A stretch of 64,000 nucleotides of DNA. Source: Bedellia somnulentella. Taxonomy: Eukaryota > Arthropoda > Insecta > Lepidoptera > Bedelliidae. The stretch spans positions 6,448,001-6,512,000 of the forward strand of contig OY755179.1 in NCBI GenBank assembly GCA_963576735.1. The letters are read 5' to 3'. Of the stretch, positions 53,815-64,000 are shown in pieces; position 1 is the stretch's first letter; the number at the start of each line of letters is the position of its first letter. The notes beneath the pieces were generated by a model. That model was not told the origin of the DNA. It did no database searches and saw only the letters and a list, made by a program, of their open reading frames with translations. Position numbers and translations under genes: made by a program.

Positions 53815-54237
53815 AACTGTCACATGATTGTGAGTTTCGACAGTCCCCTCGATTTCCTAGGATGCCATCATCAGACCCTGGTCTCATGGTGCTTTCTTGG
53901 TAATAATAACATAACAGAAGAAATGTTTAGTGAACCTGTACTTCTCTGCATAAAAGCTACGAAGAGGAGTATAAATCTATAAAGTATGTTGAAAGCATAA
54001 TATTATGATTTCCAGAAGCAATGGCTTATATAACTTCGGAAAATATGTAAAACGCGGTACATGTGCCTATAAAAGTCGAGGGTTCCCCTCTATTTCTCGA
54101 GGGTCCCAACATCAGACCCTGATATCCCCATCATGGTACCATTCCAGGAGTATCTTCTTACCGACTAAAAAAAATCAAAATCGGTTTATAAATGGCGGAG
54201 TAATCAGTGTACAAACATAAAAAAAAAAAAAAAATAT
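53815..54237 (+). repeat. Lepidoptera-type repeat with poly-A end
   Basis: Two related segments (53838-53900 and 54070-54145) share CCCCTC(G/T)(A)TTTC and CATCAGACCCTG. The second is followed by CATCATGGTACCATTCCAGG, AAATCAAAATCGGTTTATAAA and an A run at 54219-54235. CTCGAGGGTCCC and its inverse nearby suggest a hairpin. It is probably a retroposed sequence of an undetermined family. Confidence 0.5.
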
Positions 54238-55496
54238 ACTTATCGAATTCAGAACACTCCTTTTTTTGAAGTTGGTTAAAAAGAAGGGGTAAATAATGCT
54301 GCAATAAAATGACATTGCCACTGAGTTTCTTTACAAAAAATGAAATTCTACAGTATCCTTAAGCAAACTACGCAAAAATTGGACCATTATAATTACAAAA
54401 GCAAATATTTTTCGAAATTTCAAGTATCTATTTTGCTATCCAACTAATCACTAAATAATATTCTAATTCAATTAGTATAAATCTACAAAGTTAAAATCGC
54501 TTGTAACGTCAAATCATAGAAAACCGTTATTGTGGAGTACGCCAAACCAATTAACTTCCCACCCCACGAAAATCGAAAGGCTTCAGACTTCATTGCCCTT
54601 TTCTATTTGCTCAGATAAAGAAATGATAATGTTGGAAAACTTTGAGACTTATTCTTTATTCACATTATATTTCTCTGATTAATAGTAATAACATTATTGA
54701 AAAATATTGTGATAAGATGGGTATCATTAAATTACTAGTGGATGAAACTTGTTATTAGGAACGAAATTTGGAATCTCAATATTTGTAATTCTCTGGGCGG
54801 TTGATAAAATTATACTAGTTTTTCTCAAAGTACAATGTCTAAGATGGATTATGTTAGAAAAAAGGCAGCTGTGCGAAATGTGAATAGAAAATGGGCAGGT
54901 ATGAGAAAATTGATAGAAGCCATGGTTGAGTAGTTGTGATGTTACTTAATAGTTTCTCATAGCCACCTATTATGTATGCAAAATTAGTTAATATATAGAT
55001 GCCTCGTCGTGAATACGTTGTGAGCAAATTATTTTCAAGAAGGGTTTGATAAAATATTTCATCACAAGTGTTTCAACGTACCCTTTAATCATATTTATTT
55101 TACATGCGAATTCGGATTTAATATTTGTAGAGAACTCTATCGAATTTGCAAAAAAACTTTAGTGCTTCTGTGATCCTCCTTTCAAAACGTTTTCCAATCT
55201 TATCATTGTTCATAGGGGGTGGGGAGTAGTGCATATCTCTTAAACGAGTCTAACAAGGCATGGCGACGATGTTTTACAAGTTTAACGATCAAAAAGTTTG
55301 GCTCACTATTCATAGGTCTCGGTTTCGTAAACTTTCGAATTCATATTGTGAGATTTTATTCACATTCTGTACCTCAGAGGGTACGTGAACTTGTTCACAC
55401 ATCACCCTATTCCTACCTAGGGTAGGCTCAAGCCTTTCAGTGCTTCTACTGTTAGTCTAAAATAATATCTGATTTTACAAAACATACCGTGTAAAA
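54238..55496. other. AT-rich region without recognised features
   Basis: No domain, RNA or repeat is recognised. A 68-codon frame at 55219 looks like chance. Confidence 0.45.
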
Positions 55497-55640
55497 AAGG
55501 CAGGCGACCGTAGTATGAAGATTAAAAGACCACGTATGAAATTATTGATGGATGTAAATGAAGCTAAAGAGGTTTGCTAGGATCGCACAAATTGGCGATC
55601 GATAGTATCTGCCTACCCCAATACAAATATACATACAATA
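55497..55640 (+). mobile_element. RTE LINE 3' end
   Basis: AAAAAAGGCAGGCGACCGTAG, GGATGTAAATGAAGCTAAAG, TTGGCGATCGATAGTATCTG. Compare the codons at 37958-38090. The tail is short. Confidence 0.8.
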
Positions 55641-56345
55641 ATATCCATGTATGTATGTACCGTGTAATACGAGCTTGTTTTTGTTTGATGGTAATTTTAT
55701 CAATAAACGTAATTCGATGCCTCTTGCTTAAACCTTATCTCTTCGAAGATGTTTATGAATATGGATGTCAATAAGTAGGTCTAATTAGAATGAATAGCAA
55801 TTGTTATTTCCAGTGCAATAGTCTCACGATGTAATACTCAGCAATAAAGCATTATTGTGTTGCACATTGCAATTGCTGTCTCGGCAGAACCTATTAATTT
55901 AAAACCGTGTTGAACATTGTATTGTGGATGCTGACGAGTATATTACTAACAGTCTTGTTATAACATATTTATATTGTTCGGGCTGCTTCCGATTATATGG
56001 CTGATAATATAATAAAATAATAAACTGATAGTAAATGAAAATTGTATTAATGAAGAATAACTTAAATGCAACTGATTACTGATTAGCACGCGTAGCTGTC
56101 TTGATAGCTATTAACTAACTGAATAAATAATTAAATGAAACTAATAGATGAAGTAAAATGCTGACGCACGCTTCTGTTCGACCTAACTCGTACATCTTCC
56201 CGGGCGGGAGAAATGGGGTTAGTAGTAGTGATAAAACTATAATGATGGCTTATGAGGTGCAAATGATTGTGATACATCATGATCGACATATTCTGATTCA
56301 AATTAATGTTTGTGTTAGTAAATAACGCTAAACTAAAATATGCAC
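55641..56345. other. Nothing recognised
   Basis: AT-rich and non-coding. CGGGCGGGAGAAATGGGG near 56201 vaguely recalls SINE-B but is too short to call. Confidence 0.4.
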
Positions 56346-56347
56346 TA

Positions 56348-56480
56348 TATTACTAATAAATAAAGAATAAATAAAGGAAATAAAAATTTCGACACAGGCG
56401 GGATTCGAACCCGCGACCTCGGGTATACGCCCCCGTCGCTTTTGCCAATTGAGCTACCGTGTTAATGGCTGCCAGTGCGG
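56348..56480 (-). repeat. tRNA-containing repeat, best cloverleaf
   Basis: On minus, AACACGGTAGCTCAATTGGC starts a tRNA-like sequence with a fully paired T arm GCGGGTTCGAATCCCGC and an acceptor end CCTGTGTCGA. The anticodon stem is disturbed by two extra bases (GGCAAAAGCGACGGGGGCG). It is followed by AAATTTTTATTTCCTTTATT. Upstream is GCACTGGCAGCCATT, as at 28031. Derived repeat rather than a tRNA gene. Confidence 0.65.
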
Positions 56481-57300
56481 TTGTTTTTCAACAACCTATC
56501 ACCATTTATTTACTTCAATCTCAATGTAAGGCATGAAAGTTCGACTTTACTATTCGGCACTTTATAGGTTGCTATAAAATTTAAAACCGAACTATTTTAA
56601 TGAGACTATGTTTGTGCATTTGCCTCCAGGTTGTATCATTTAAGCTTCCATAGATAGGCAGGTTTTTGGTTTATTTCCCTACTTTTATTGATATTCATGA
56701 CCTTAATAATAAAATCTAAGAAATCATAATAATAACTTTTACATTTTTCATGAAAGGTTCTTATGTACATGTCAAAAAATATACTTACTCATATTCCTAT
56801 TTATAATATAAAACAAGATAACTTCTTGTTCATATAGCCTTTAGTCCCCTATCTAAATCCTGCAGCCGTAAACATGATTTGTTCGTTCAGCAACTATTCC
56901 ACATTTTCACGACAAATTTATGTGCCACAGTCGCCATTGTCACAGATATATCGTTTAGTTACAAAGTTATGCTATGGCTACTCTGAAAATACGGGGTGTC
57001 TCAAAATATAACGATAGGCCAGACAAATTAAAACAACTGTTATAAAAATTTAATTGAATTAGGTTACAGAAAATAATGTTCTGTATCTTTTGGATTAAAC
57101 CTTAATTCTGAATCTTTTAAAATGATTCTAAATTCTAAAGTCTTGTAAATTATCTTAGTTTACTTTTAATTCAATGCTACGATTAACTTGAAATTTTACT
57201 CACAGTGGTTTTATTTTTTATTTTTCATAGAAACAAACCCTATAATATGTAAACCCTACTAGACTAAAAAATATATTACGAAGTGACTAACTTGCACATA
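56481..57300. other. Nothing recognised
   Basis: AT-rich, no coding potential. TTCAACAACCTATCACC near 56498 begins a sequence of unknown nature. Confidence 0.4.
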
Positions 57301-57756
57301 ATATTCGGTTACTGAAAAGCTACGTCCACACTGTGCCTTTTCATCTTCAACTTTCGTCTTCATCTTTCTATTCAACTTTCAATTGACGCTTACAATAAGT
57401 GAATGCGTTAATTGAAACCAACACCATACAACATGTGCGACGACAATATTTTACTTGGGGGAATATATGCAGCTTACTTGGTCATAAGAAATTCCAGAAA
57501 AAAAAACCATTGTTCCTCTTTACTTTATTCGTGTAAAGTTTATTGTTAGGATCCCAGAGTTGTGGAAAGCTTCTGTTATCTTCAATAAAACTTAATGTTA
57601 AATCTTTTTCTTCGTCCACAATCTTGTTGTTGAACGCTATGACGCACAGAAATCCACCCGACTCCGGATAACTTGCAACACAGCGCGCGCTCCGCTTTCA
57701 ACTGTCATCGCGCATGCATTAAGGGCATGCCTCACGTGCGCTGTTGACTGCGCTAT
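57300..57756 (-). pseudogene. MADF-like exon remnant in a putative DNA transposon
   Basis: On minus from about 57655 to 57526: VIAFNNKIVDEEKD, then LSFIEDNRSFPQLWDPNNKL resembles the start of a MADF (Myb/SANT-like) DNA-binding domain, where LIxxxRxxPxLWDxxxxxY is conserved. A stop follows and the rest of the domain is missing. MADF proteins are partners of transposase in PIF/Harbinger elements and also exist as host regulators. The GC-rich flank with CAACAGCGCACGTGAGGC (57720-57750 on minus) and the GCTACGTCCACACTGTGCC string at 57319 may be element ends. Tentative. Confidence 0.4.
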
Positions 57757-57889
57757 GACCCTAAGTACCCTGTGAGGGAGTGACAATGCCATACAAACCC
57801 CAACAAGAATAAAATTATAATCATTATGATTAAGTTAGTCTATAGAATTAGACTTTTGTATATTACTAATTTATATATTATTACATACA

Positions 57890-58134
57890 TACATACATAT
57901 ACTCACGGCTATGAATCCCTAGAAGTGGTAGCCAGAGCTAAAGAATCAAAAAATCCTCAGCTATTTTTTGAAAAATGAGTTGGAAAAATATGGTAAAATA
58001 AAGGTTGTTGGTGATGGGTCTCCAACCGCATCTCTCAAAAATCCTTCAAAGCCCCAATACCGTTAGTCGCCTGTTACGTACACCCACCGAAAGAAATGGG
58101 GTAGTGCTGTTCTAAGCCGGCACAACACAGCATA
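57890..58134 (-). mobile_element. SINE-B copy in left palindrome arm
   Basis: Full copy on minus, part of the palindrome. Confidence 0.9.
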
Positions 58135-58309
58135 TTTATATATATATTTACTTAGTGTAGATTAACATTACGCATTCACAAATATAGATAAAATAATTAT
58201 TATGATTATATTTAAACTTAAATATATAATATTAAACTGAAATCACTGATAATAATTGATGCAATGAGCACTATCCAGAGGGAGGGAAGGAAAAAACCAA
58301 ATTATTATT

Positions 58310-58372
58310 ATTTATTATTATTATTAGCCATTTATGTCCCACTGCTGGGCAAAGGCCTCTCTCCCCTTCTTC
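58310..58372 (-). mobile_element. LINE 3' end with TAA tail
   Basis: On minus it reads EAFAQQWDING then a stop, followed by TAATAATAATAATAATAA. This is the C-terminus seen in LINEs of the type at 9169-17976, in the palindrome spacer. Confidence 0.75.
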
Positions 58373-58966
58373 AAATTATTATACTTTTGGAAAAGAAAAG
58401 TGCACAATATAATATTTATTGTAAAATCAATATTAAAGGACGGCTTATTTTGATAATAATTTATAAATTATGTAGTGGAAGTGACGAGACATTTACGAAA
58501 AATTCTATTTTATCCTTTCTATGAAAACTATCTCTCACTTACTTAACTTTTGTTCGGGTCACAACAAAGGTGCCTGGGAAAGGTTTTCGTTGGTACAATG
58601 ATTTGGTTCAATCATAAACGGAACTTTGCCTTGAAGGTGGAAAGACATTTACGTAATAAGACATCCTTTTATATCTCGAGACTTTTTGACAACTTTTAGG
58701 AAATTTCTGATTTACAGCAAAATGCGTTATCCCCTATTTAAACTTCCAAGGAAGTTCTTGTAAAAACTTAATATAGATATTTTTTATACCACAATTCTTT
58801 TTATTTTTATTTCCCTTCCAAAACAGCTCACATTTTATCTGTCGTTTATATACCAAGGGTAAAAAAGCGTGCGCTAATGCATCTATCTTCATAATAATTA
58901 TTTTATCTATATTTGTGAATGCGTAATGTTAATCTTAACTAAGTAAATATATATATAAATATGCTG

Positions 58967-59213
58967 TGTTGTGCCGGCTTAGAACAGCACTACCCCATTT
59001 CTTTCGGTGGGTGTACGTAACAGGCGACTAACGGTATTGGGGCTTTGAAGGATTTTTGAGAGATGCGGTTGGAGACCCATCACCAACAACCTTTATTTTA
59101 CCATATTTTTCCAACTCATTTTTCCAAAAATAGCTGAGGATTTTTTGATTCTTTAGCTCTGGCTACCACTTCTAGGGATTCATAGCCGTGAGTATATGTA
59201 TGTATGTATGTAA
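58967..59213 (+). mobile_element. SINE-B copy in right palindrome arm
   Basis: Mirror image of 57890-58134. Confidence 0.9.
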
Positions 59214-59337
59214 TAATATATAAATTAGTAATATACAAAAGTCTAATTCTATAGACTAACTTAATCATAATGATTATAATTTTATTCTTGTTGGGGTTTG
59301 TATGGCATTGTCACTCCCTCACAGGGTACTTATGGTC

Positions 59338-60557
59338 TACATACATTTTATGTAATGTACCATTAGATAGCTAGCAATTGATTCGATTTGATTTTCAGAT
59401 AATTCGAGCGTAAAGGTAAAGAATCAAGTGCCGCAACACTTTATGTAAATAACTTCACGCCGGCGCGCCGCCGACGCGACGACCGGAGGTTAAATTATTA
59501 AGTTACTCGTATGTTATCAAAATACTGAAAAACATTTATTGTAGCGTATTATATATATATATATACATATATAATACGCTTCAATGTATACAATATAATG
59601 TAATGTATAAATAATATATAAATATAATGTATAAATGTATATATATATTCATTTAGTGTAGCGTACTGCTGAAAGTGTAAAACAGCATTTACATAAAAGG
59701 AAATAAAAGTGGGTAGAACAATGCCTTTCATGCAAACAGGCGTGGGTTCAAATCCCGGGGTTTTCTATGGTGATACAAGTATATGAGTAAAATAAAGTAT
59801 ATTTTCAATTATCATAAATCCAATTTGTTTACGAAAACAATTTATTTTTAAAATGACCATTTGTTTGAATCCAATTTGTTTACGAAACCGAAGTTTATTT
59901 TTTATTTTTGTATAAATGTAAAAATAGCAGTGTCTTAATACGCTTTTTCAGTTCTTTTGTATTTTGGACTCTGCAAGTGCATGCTATTTTTGATAACAAA
60001 ACCTCGTGAGCAGGAAATAAGCATTTAGTATTATTGATATAACATACGAGTATTTTACTTGAGATCAATTTTTTTTTCTCACAGCAGTGAAAATTGCTAG
60101 TATTCCTATGAAATTTATGATTAATACCTTATTTGTAAGTTAGCTCTAGAGCATTTATTACTAACCTGATAAAATAGCCACCCTTGTCAACTCGTACCAA
60201 ATTCAAAGTTGTCACAAGGAAAAATGGGATTAATTAGAAGTCTTCTTTGTTGGAGCAGACTTCGATGGGAAACTATATTTTTAAAGATTGTTTAAAATGT
60301 AATAAAATAAGTTGAAAATAATTAATAGATAATAAAAAAAACTTATATTTAATATTAAGTTTGACTTCAATGTGTGAAGAACTGGACGAACTATTCCACA
60401 ATAGTGCTCTTATTATGCCTTCATGATAAACGCCAAAGTAGAACTAAAAACCACTCTATTCGGACGACTTCAATAATTCAAATTATTTAAAAAATTCAAT
60501 AATAAGAAGGAACTCAATGTTTTTGTATGTATTTATTAATTAAACACCAAAACATTT
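59338..60557. other. AT-rich region with a TA-rich hairpin and a tRNA-like scrap
   Basis: CGGCGCGCCGCCGACGCGACG (59461-59481) is a lone GC island. GTAGCGTATTATATATATAT to ATATAATACGCTTC (59541-59582) is a hairpin. At 59700-59762 GTGGGTAGAACAATGCC and GGGTTCAAATCCCGGGG resemble the SINE-A head, without a body. No gene is recognised. Confidence 0.5.
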
Positions 60558-60672
60558 ATTTTACAGTCTTTTCCCCACTTTACTTCCAAAAGTGGCTGAA
60601 GAATCTTCTGATTCTGAAGCTCTGGCTACCCCTTTTAGGGATATTCAGACGTGATCATAATATGTATGTATG
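60558..60672 (+). mobile_element. SINE-B 3' part
   Basis: TTTTACAGTCTTTTCCCCAC to GATATTCAGACGTGATCATA and a TATGTATG tail. It is 5' truncated. Confidence 0.75.
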
Positions 60673-61234
60673 TATTTATTTTGTAGAATATGTATGTTAA
60701 TAATTTTGTATGTGATGCTATTTACTCCGTCAATAATAATCATTTAAGTCACTTAAAATTTAAAATTAAATTAATGTTCACAAAATCGTAGGCATGTTGA
60801 CTCAAAAGTTTTTAGGTTCTACAATGCGCATGTGGCTATGAAATGTTATCTTGTTTTTTGAATTGAATTTGTTATCTTGTTGTAAGCAACCTGTTTTTTG
60901 AGCAAATAAATAAATAAAAAAAGAAAAAATATCCAATCAAATTTAGAATATGATTTTGTTCGGTTGGATATGCTTCCAGAGTAATGCCATTTAATGTTCA
61001 TGATGATCAATAGCGTGGTTATACAAATATAACAAAATATAAAAATGACTGCGTGGATGATGATGGAATTTTGTATGAAAAATTTGGTTTCCCTCAAATA
61101 GCTGTGAAATTGGTTCTATTTAGTTAAAACTATTATATAATTTAATCTTATTATCAGACGCGACTTGAACGCTGCGTTACCCATAAACATGTCATAAATT
61201 TCTGATATTATTTGACTTATAGATCTCAGAGCAG
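60673..61234. other. Nothing recognised
   Basis: AT-rich and non-coding. Confidence 0.4.
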
Positions 61235-61345
61235 AGTGACGGGGGCGCTTACCCGAGATCGTAGGTTCGAGGCCTGCTGGTCTCGAAAATTTTTGTTTGC
61301 TTAATTAATTAGTAATAGTCCTCACATGAGGGTTTCATGTTAAAA
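61235..61345 (+). repeat. tRNA-containing repeat, 3' part
   Basis: TTACCCGAGATCGTAGGTTC, then GAGGCCTGCTGGTCTCGAAA (B box and acceptor end), then the family end AGTAATAGTCCTCACATGAG and GGTTTCATG. Confidence 0.65.
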
Positions 61346-61912
61346 ACAAATAATGCATACATACTTATAGATCTCGTTGTTTTTCATAAACCTTAACAAA
61401 TATATTTTTATCAAATTATAGTATCAATTACATTAAATTTTTAATTTTTTACCCTACTCGGTCCGGTTTTCGGCCATGGTCTTTCAGTTTATTTTCTTCG
61501 TTCTTCTTTTTTAAACCTTTTTTTACGTAGCCGAGCTGTAGTTTTGACTAAAAAACTACACAACGGAGTACATGCTACTAGAATTAATGGAATTCGTCGT
61601 ATCCAAATTGCAATACCTCAATAATTTAATATAGCGGCAGCTCGCATTATTTTAATGTGAAATTATAGTTTGTAAAGTCACGTTATTTTAAATTAGCTTG
61701 ATAGTGAATTAGTGATTAACTCTTCAATCGAGTAGAATTGTTTTAATTGCCTTAATTTGGAGTGATGAAAAAGATATAGTCGGAATCTTTAATCATTATT
61801 TATAACTCTATAAGCATTATCCTAAAAATAGACCTTTCATACACAAAACATTGTATTAAAAAATAAGTCCTAGTTTGTTGTACTAACAAGCGTAACAAAA
61901 GATATCAATCTA
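61346..61912. other. Nothing recognised
   Basis: AT-rich DNA to the left of the Helitron pair. Confidence 0.4.
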
Positions 61913-62884
61913 TCTATACTTATAATAAATCTGTAGAGAGGTCAATTCTGTACATGAAATATATTTTCAAAATAACTATCAGGTGATGATTAGGGATCGA
62001 TACTGATGCCAAAAATGCAATCAGTAAAATTTTTGTCTGTCTGTCGGTCTGTCTGTCTGTCTGTCGGTTTGTATGTTCCTTATGGAAACAAAAACTACTC
62101 GACGGATTTTAACAAAACTTGGTACAATTATTCTGCATACTCCTGCGCAGGTTTTTGTATACTTTCCAGCAGAGAAGTAAAGGGGAATTTTGGGAAATTT
62201 GGGGAAAACGGGAGAAGTTACTCCATTTTTTAAGCTTCCGTCGCGTGTGCAGCCTTAATGGTTAAACTTACATAGAAATCATGTGTGGCGGAAATATTCT
62301 TCATAAAATTATCTAAAAAAAAATCCTCAACAGTATATGTCTATCTTTTATGGTTGACTCACAATAACACGTGTAATTCCTGATAGCTTAGCAGTTCGGA
62401 ACATCCTGATTATATTTGTTTACTCTTACGTTTGTAAACCTCTCACTCATCCCTAGTTTACTAAAAGGTTACATTATTACCTATTAAATAAAAAAAGAAT
62501 CATAGAAATCGGTAGACAAACACCGAAATTATACATAAAATAAGCCATCGCGCCCGTGATCGAAACCAAATCTTTACTAATTTACATATAACATACTAGA
62601 TGGCGCCAGTAGTTGCATCCTACATAACGTAATGATTTATTTTTTAGATTGTTATAAATACTTCATGGCGTTTTATTCCAAAATTTGCTATTAAACGGAA
62701 ATACTGAACCGTTCATTAAAGCGCATTCAAAATCACCAAACTACACTGTTAAGGGAGTGCTATAAATTATATAAATTGAAATCATTACGCTGAATTTCAC
62801 AATGCTTGAGCAGTGACTGAAGAAAGAAACCTCAGATATTTAAAAAAACAACGCTACCCGTGCGAAGCTGGGACGATCCACTAG
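61913..62884 (+). mobile_element. Non-autonomous Helitron, copy 1
   Basis: Starts TCTATACTTATAATAAATC after an A and ends GACGATCCACTAG before a T, matching the Helitron pattern (5' TC, 3' CTRR, insertion between A and T). It contains a GTCTGTCTGTC microsatellite near 62034 and AAAACGGGAGAAGTTACTCC, a word common in lepidopteran Helitrons. A GC hairpin CCCGTGCGAAGCTGGG lies just before the end. No Rep/helicase gene. Confidence 0.85.
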
Positions 62885-63951
62885 TACTTATAATAAATCT
62901 GTAGAGAGGTCAATTCTGTACATGAAATATATTTTCAAAATAACCATCAGGTGGTGATTAGGGATCGATACTGATGCCAAAAATGCAATCAGTAAAATTT
63001 TTGTCTGTCTGTCTGTCTGTCGGTTTGTATGTTCCTTATGGAAACAAAAACTACTCGACGGATTTTAACGAAATTTGGTACAATTATTCTCCATACTCCT
63101 GGGCAGGTTTTTGTATACTTTCGAGCAGAGTAGTAAAGGGGAATTTTGGGAAATTTTGGGAAAACGGGAGAAGTTACTCCATATTTTAAGCTTCCGTCGC
63201 GTGTGCAGCCTTAATGGTTAAACTTACATAGAAATCATGTACGACGGAAATATTCTTTATAAAATTATCTAAAAAAAAACCTCGACAGTTTATGTCTATC
63301 TCTTACGGTTGACTCACAATAACACGTGTAATTTCTGATAGCTTAGCAGTTCGGAACATTCTGATTATATTTGTTTACTCTTACGTTTGTAAACCTCTCA
63401 CTCATCCCTCATTTAAAAAAAGTTTACATTATTACCTATTCAATAAAAAAAGAATCATAGAAATCGGTAGAGAAACACCGAAATTATACATAAAATAAGC
63501 CATCGCGCCCGTGACCAAAACCGAATCGTTACTAATTTACTTATAAAATACTAGATGGCGCCAGTAGTTGCATCCTACAACACGTAATGCTTTATTTTTT
63601 AGATTGTTATAAATACTTCATAGCGTTTTATTCCAAAATTTGCTATTAAACGAAAAAACTGAACCGTTCATTAAAGCGCATTCAAAATCACCAAACTACA
63701 CTTAGTTTAATGTTTTTTGACATGAATTCCTCATGTGGGGATTATTACTCATAAATAAAAGATGTTATTAAAGGAAAGAAAAATTTCGACACCGGCGGGG
63801 TGTGGAAACTACACTGTTTAGGGAGTGCTATAAATTTAATAAATTGAAAACATTGCGCTGAATTTCACAATGCTTGAGCAGTGACTGAAGAAAGAAACCT
63901 CAGATATTTAAAAAACAACGCTACCCGTGCGAAGCTGGGACGATCCACTAG
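62885..63951 (+). mobile_element. Non-autonomous Helitron, copy 2, head to tail with copy 1
   Basis: Begins TACTTATAATAAATCTG directly after the CTAG of copy 1, with no host DNA between, and ends CCACTAG before T at 63952. It is close to copy 1 throughout, with a shorter TGTC repeat. It contains a 103-base insertion (63703-63805). Confidence 0.85.
63703..63805 (-). mobile_element. Fragment of the tRNA-containing repeat with 10-bp duplication
   Basis: AAACTACACT flanks it at 63693-63702 and 63806-63815. Copy 1 of the Helitron has the single empty site. On minus it holds CCCCGCCGGTGTCGAAATTT and the end TAATAATCCCCACATGAGG. It is truncated at the T arm, so this family moves by retroposition. 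Confidence 0.85.
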
Positions 63952-64000
63952 TTGTAAATAAAATATGATTTTATCGAGTATTTTTGGTATTTAAAACTTT

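Larger units (their letters stand above)
57757..59337. repeat. Large palindrome, 449-bp arms, containing SINE-B in each arm
   Basis: The left arm 57757-58205 (from GACCCTAAGTACCCTGTGAG) and right arm 58889-59337 are near-perfect inverted copies. Each includes the same SINE-B (57890-58134 and 58967-59213) with shared mutations such as AAGTGGTAGCC. The spacer of 683 bases is not symmetrical. The SINE must have been present before the inversion-duplication, or the arms exchange sequence. A single-stranded form would fold into a long hairpin. Confidence 0.93.

Noticed and set aside
62006..63189. Near-identical frames of 75 and 71 codons in the two Helitrons
   Set aside because: The similarity follows from the repeat itself. 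The frame includes the TGTC microsatellite and stops soon after, with no domain.

Overview
This is a 64 kb stretch of an AT-rich animal nuclear genome, most probably a moth or butterfly. The pointers are a spliced insect pyrokinin/CAPA-type neuropeptide receptor, a Dong-like LINE inserted in a TAA microsatellite, Helitrons ending in CTAG-T, and repeat termini of the type GAAGTCGCGGGCAAAAAGCTAGT-like common in Lepidoptera. The species cannot be named from the sequence. There is no sign of bacterial, plasmid or viral organisation. One 200-base N gap lies at 26732-26931.

The only host gene I can support is on the minus strand: a rhodopsin-family GPCR with one exon carrying TM1-TM5 (42855-43647) and another carrying TM6-TM7 (39885-40105). 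Splice sites, reading phase and motifs all agree. Its C-terminal exon was not found. A THAP-domain gene remnant (2461-3300) keeps splice sites but has a stop codon and a frameshift.

Almost everything else is mobile DNA. From left to right: a 0.73 kb palindrome (1-728); the THAP relic; a segmental duplication whose copy A (about 4061-26731) is swollen by insertions and whose compact copy B is at about 47070-53655; within A a 13 kb TIR-bounded composite (7910-20904) that holds a LINE (9169-17976) itself interrupted by a SINE and by an oppositely oriented LINE with an uninterrupted 982-codon ORF2, followed by a Dong/R4-like LINE fragment; a jockey-like LINE fragment, a mariner relic and many SINEs up to the gap. 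From 26932 to 39600 lie a degenerate transposon-associated gene, a piggyBac relic with TTAA duplications, a foldback MITE, an RTE LINE with four in-frame stops and a Tc1 relic. The receptor gene follows (39885-43647), then copy B, quiet AT-rich DNA, a 1.58 kb palindrome (57757-59337), and two head-to-tail Helitrons up to the right edge.

Two short repeat families dominate: SINE-A (tRNA-derived, about 370 bp, tail of TTATG repeats) and SINE-B (about 245 bp, tail of TATG repeats, about 25 full or partial copies). Both share a 3' hairpin region with the 3' end of the RTE LINE, which suggests that the RTE machinery mobilises them. The A/B duplication provides natural empty sites that date several insertions and fix their target-site duplications. 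Two blocks within the duplication are far better conserved than their surroundings and are the most plausible candidates for hidden function.
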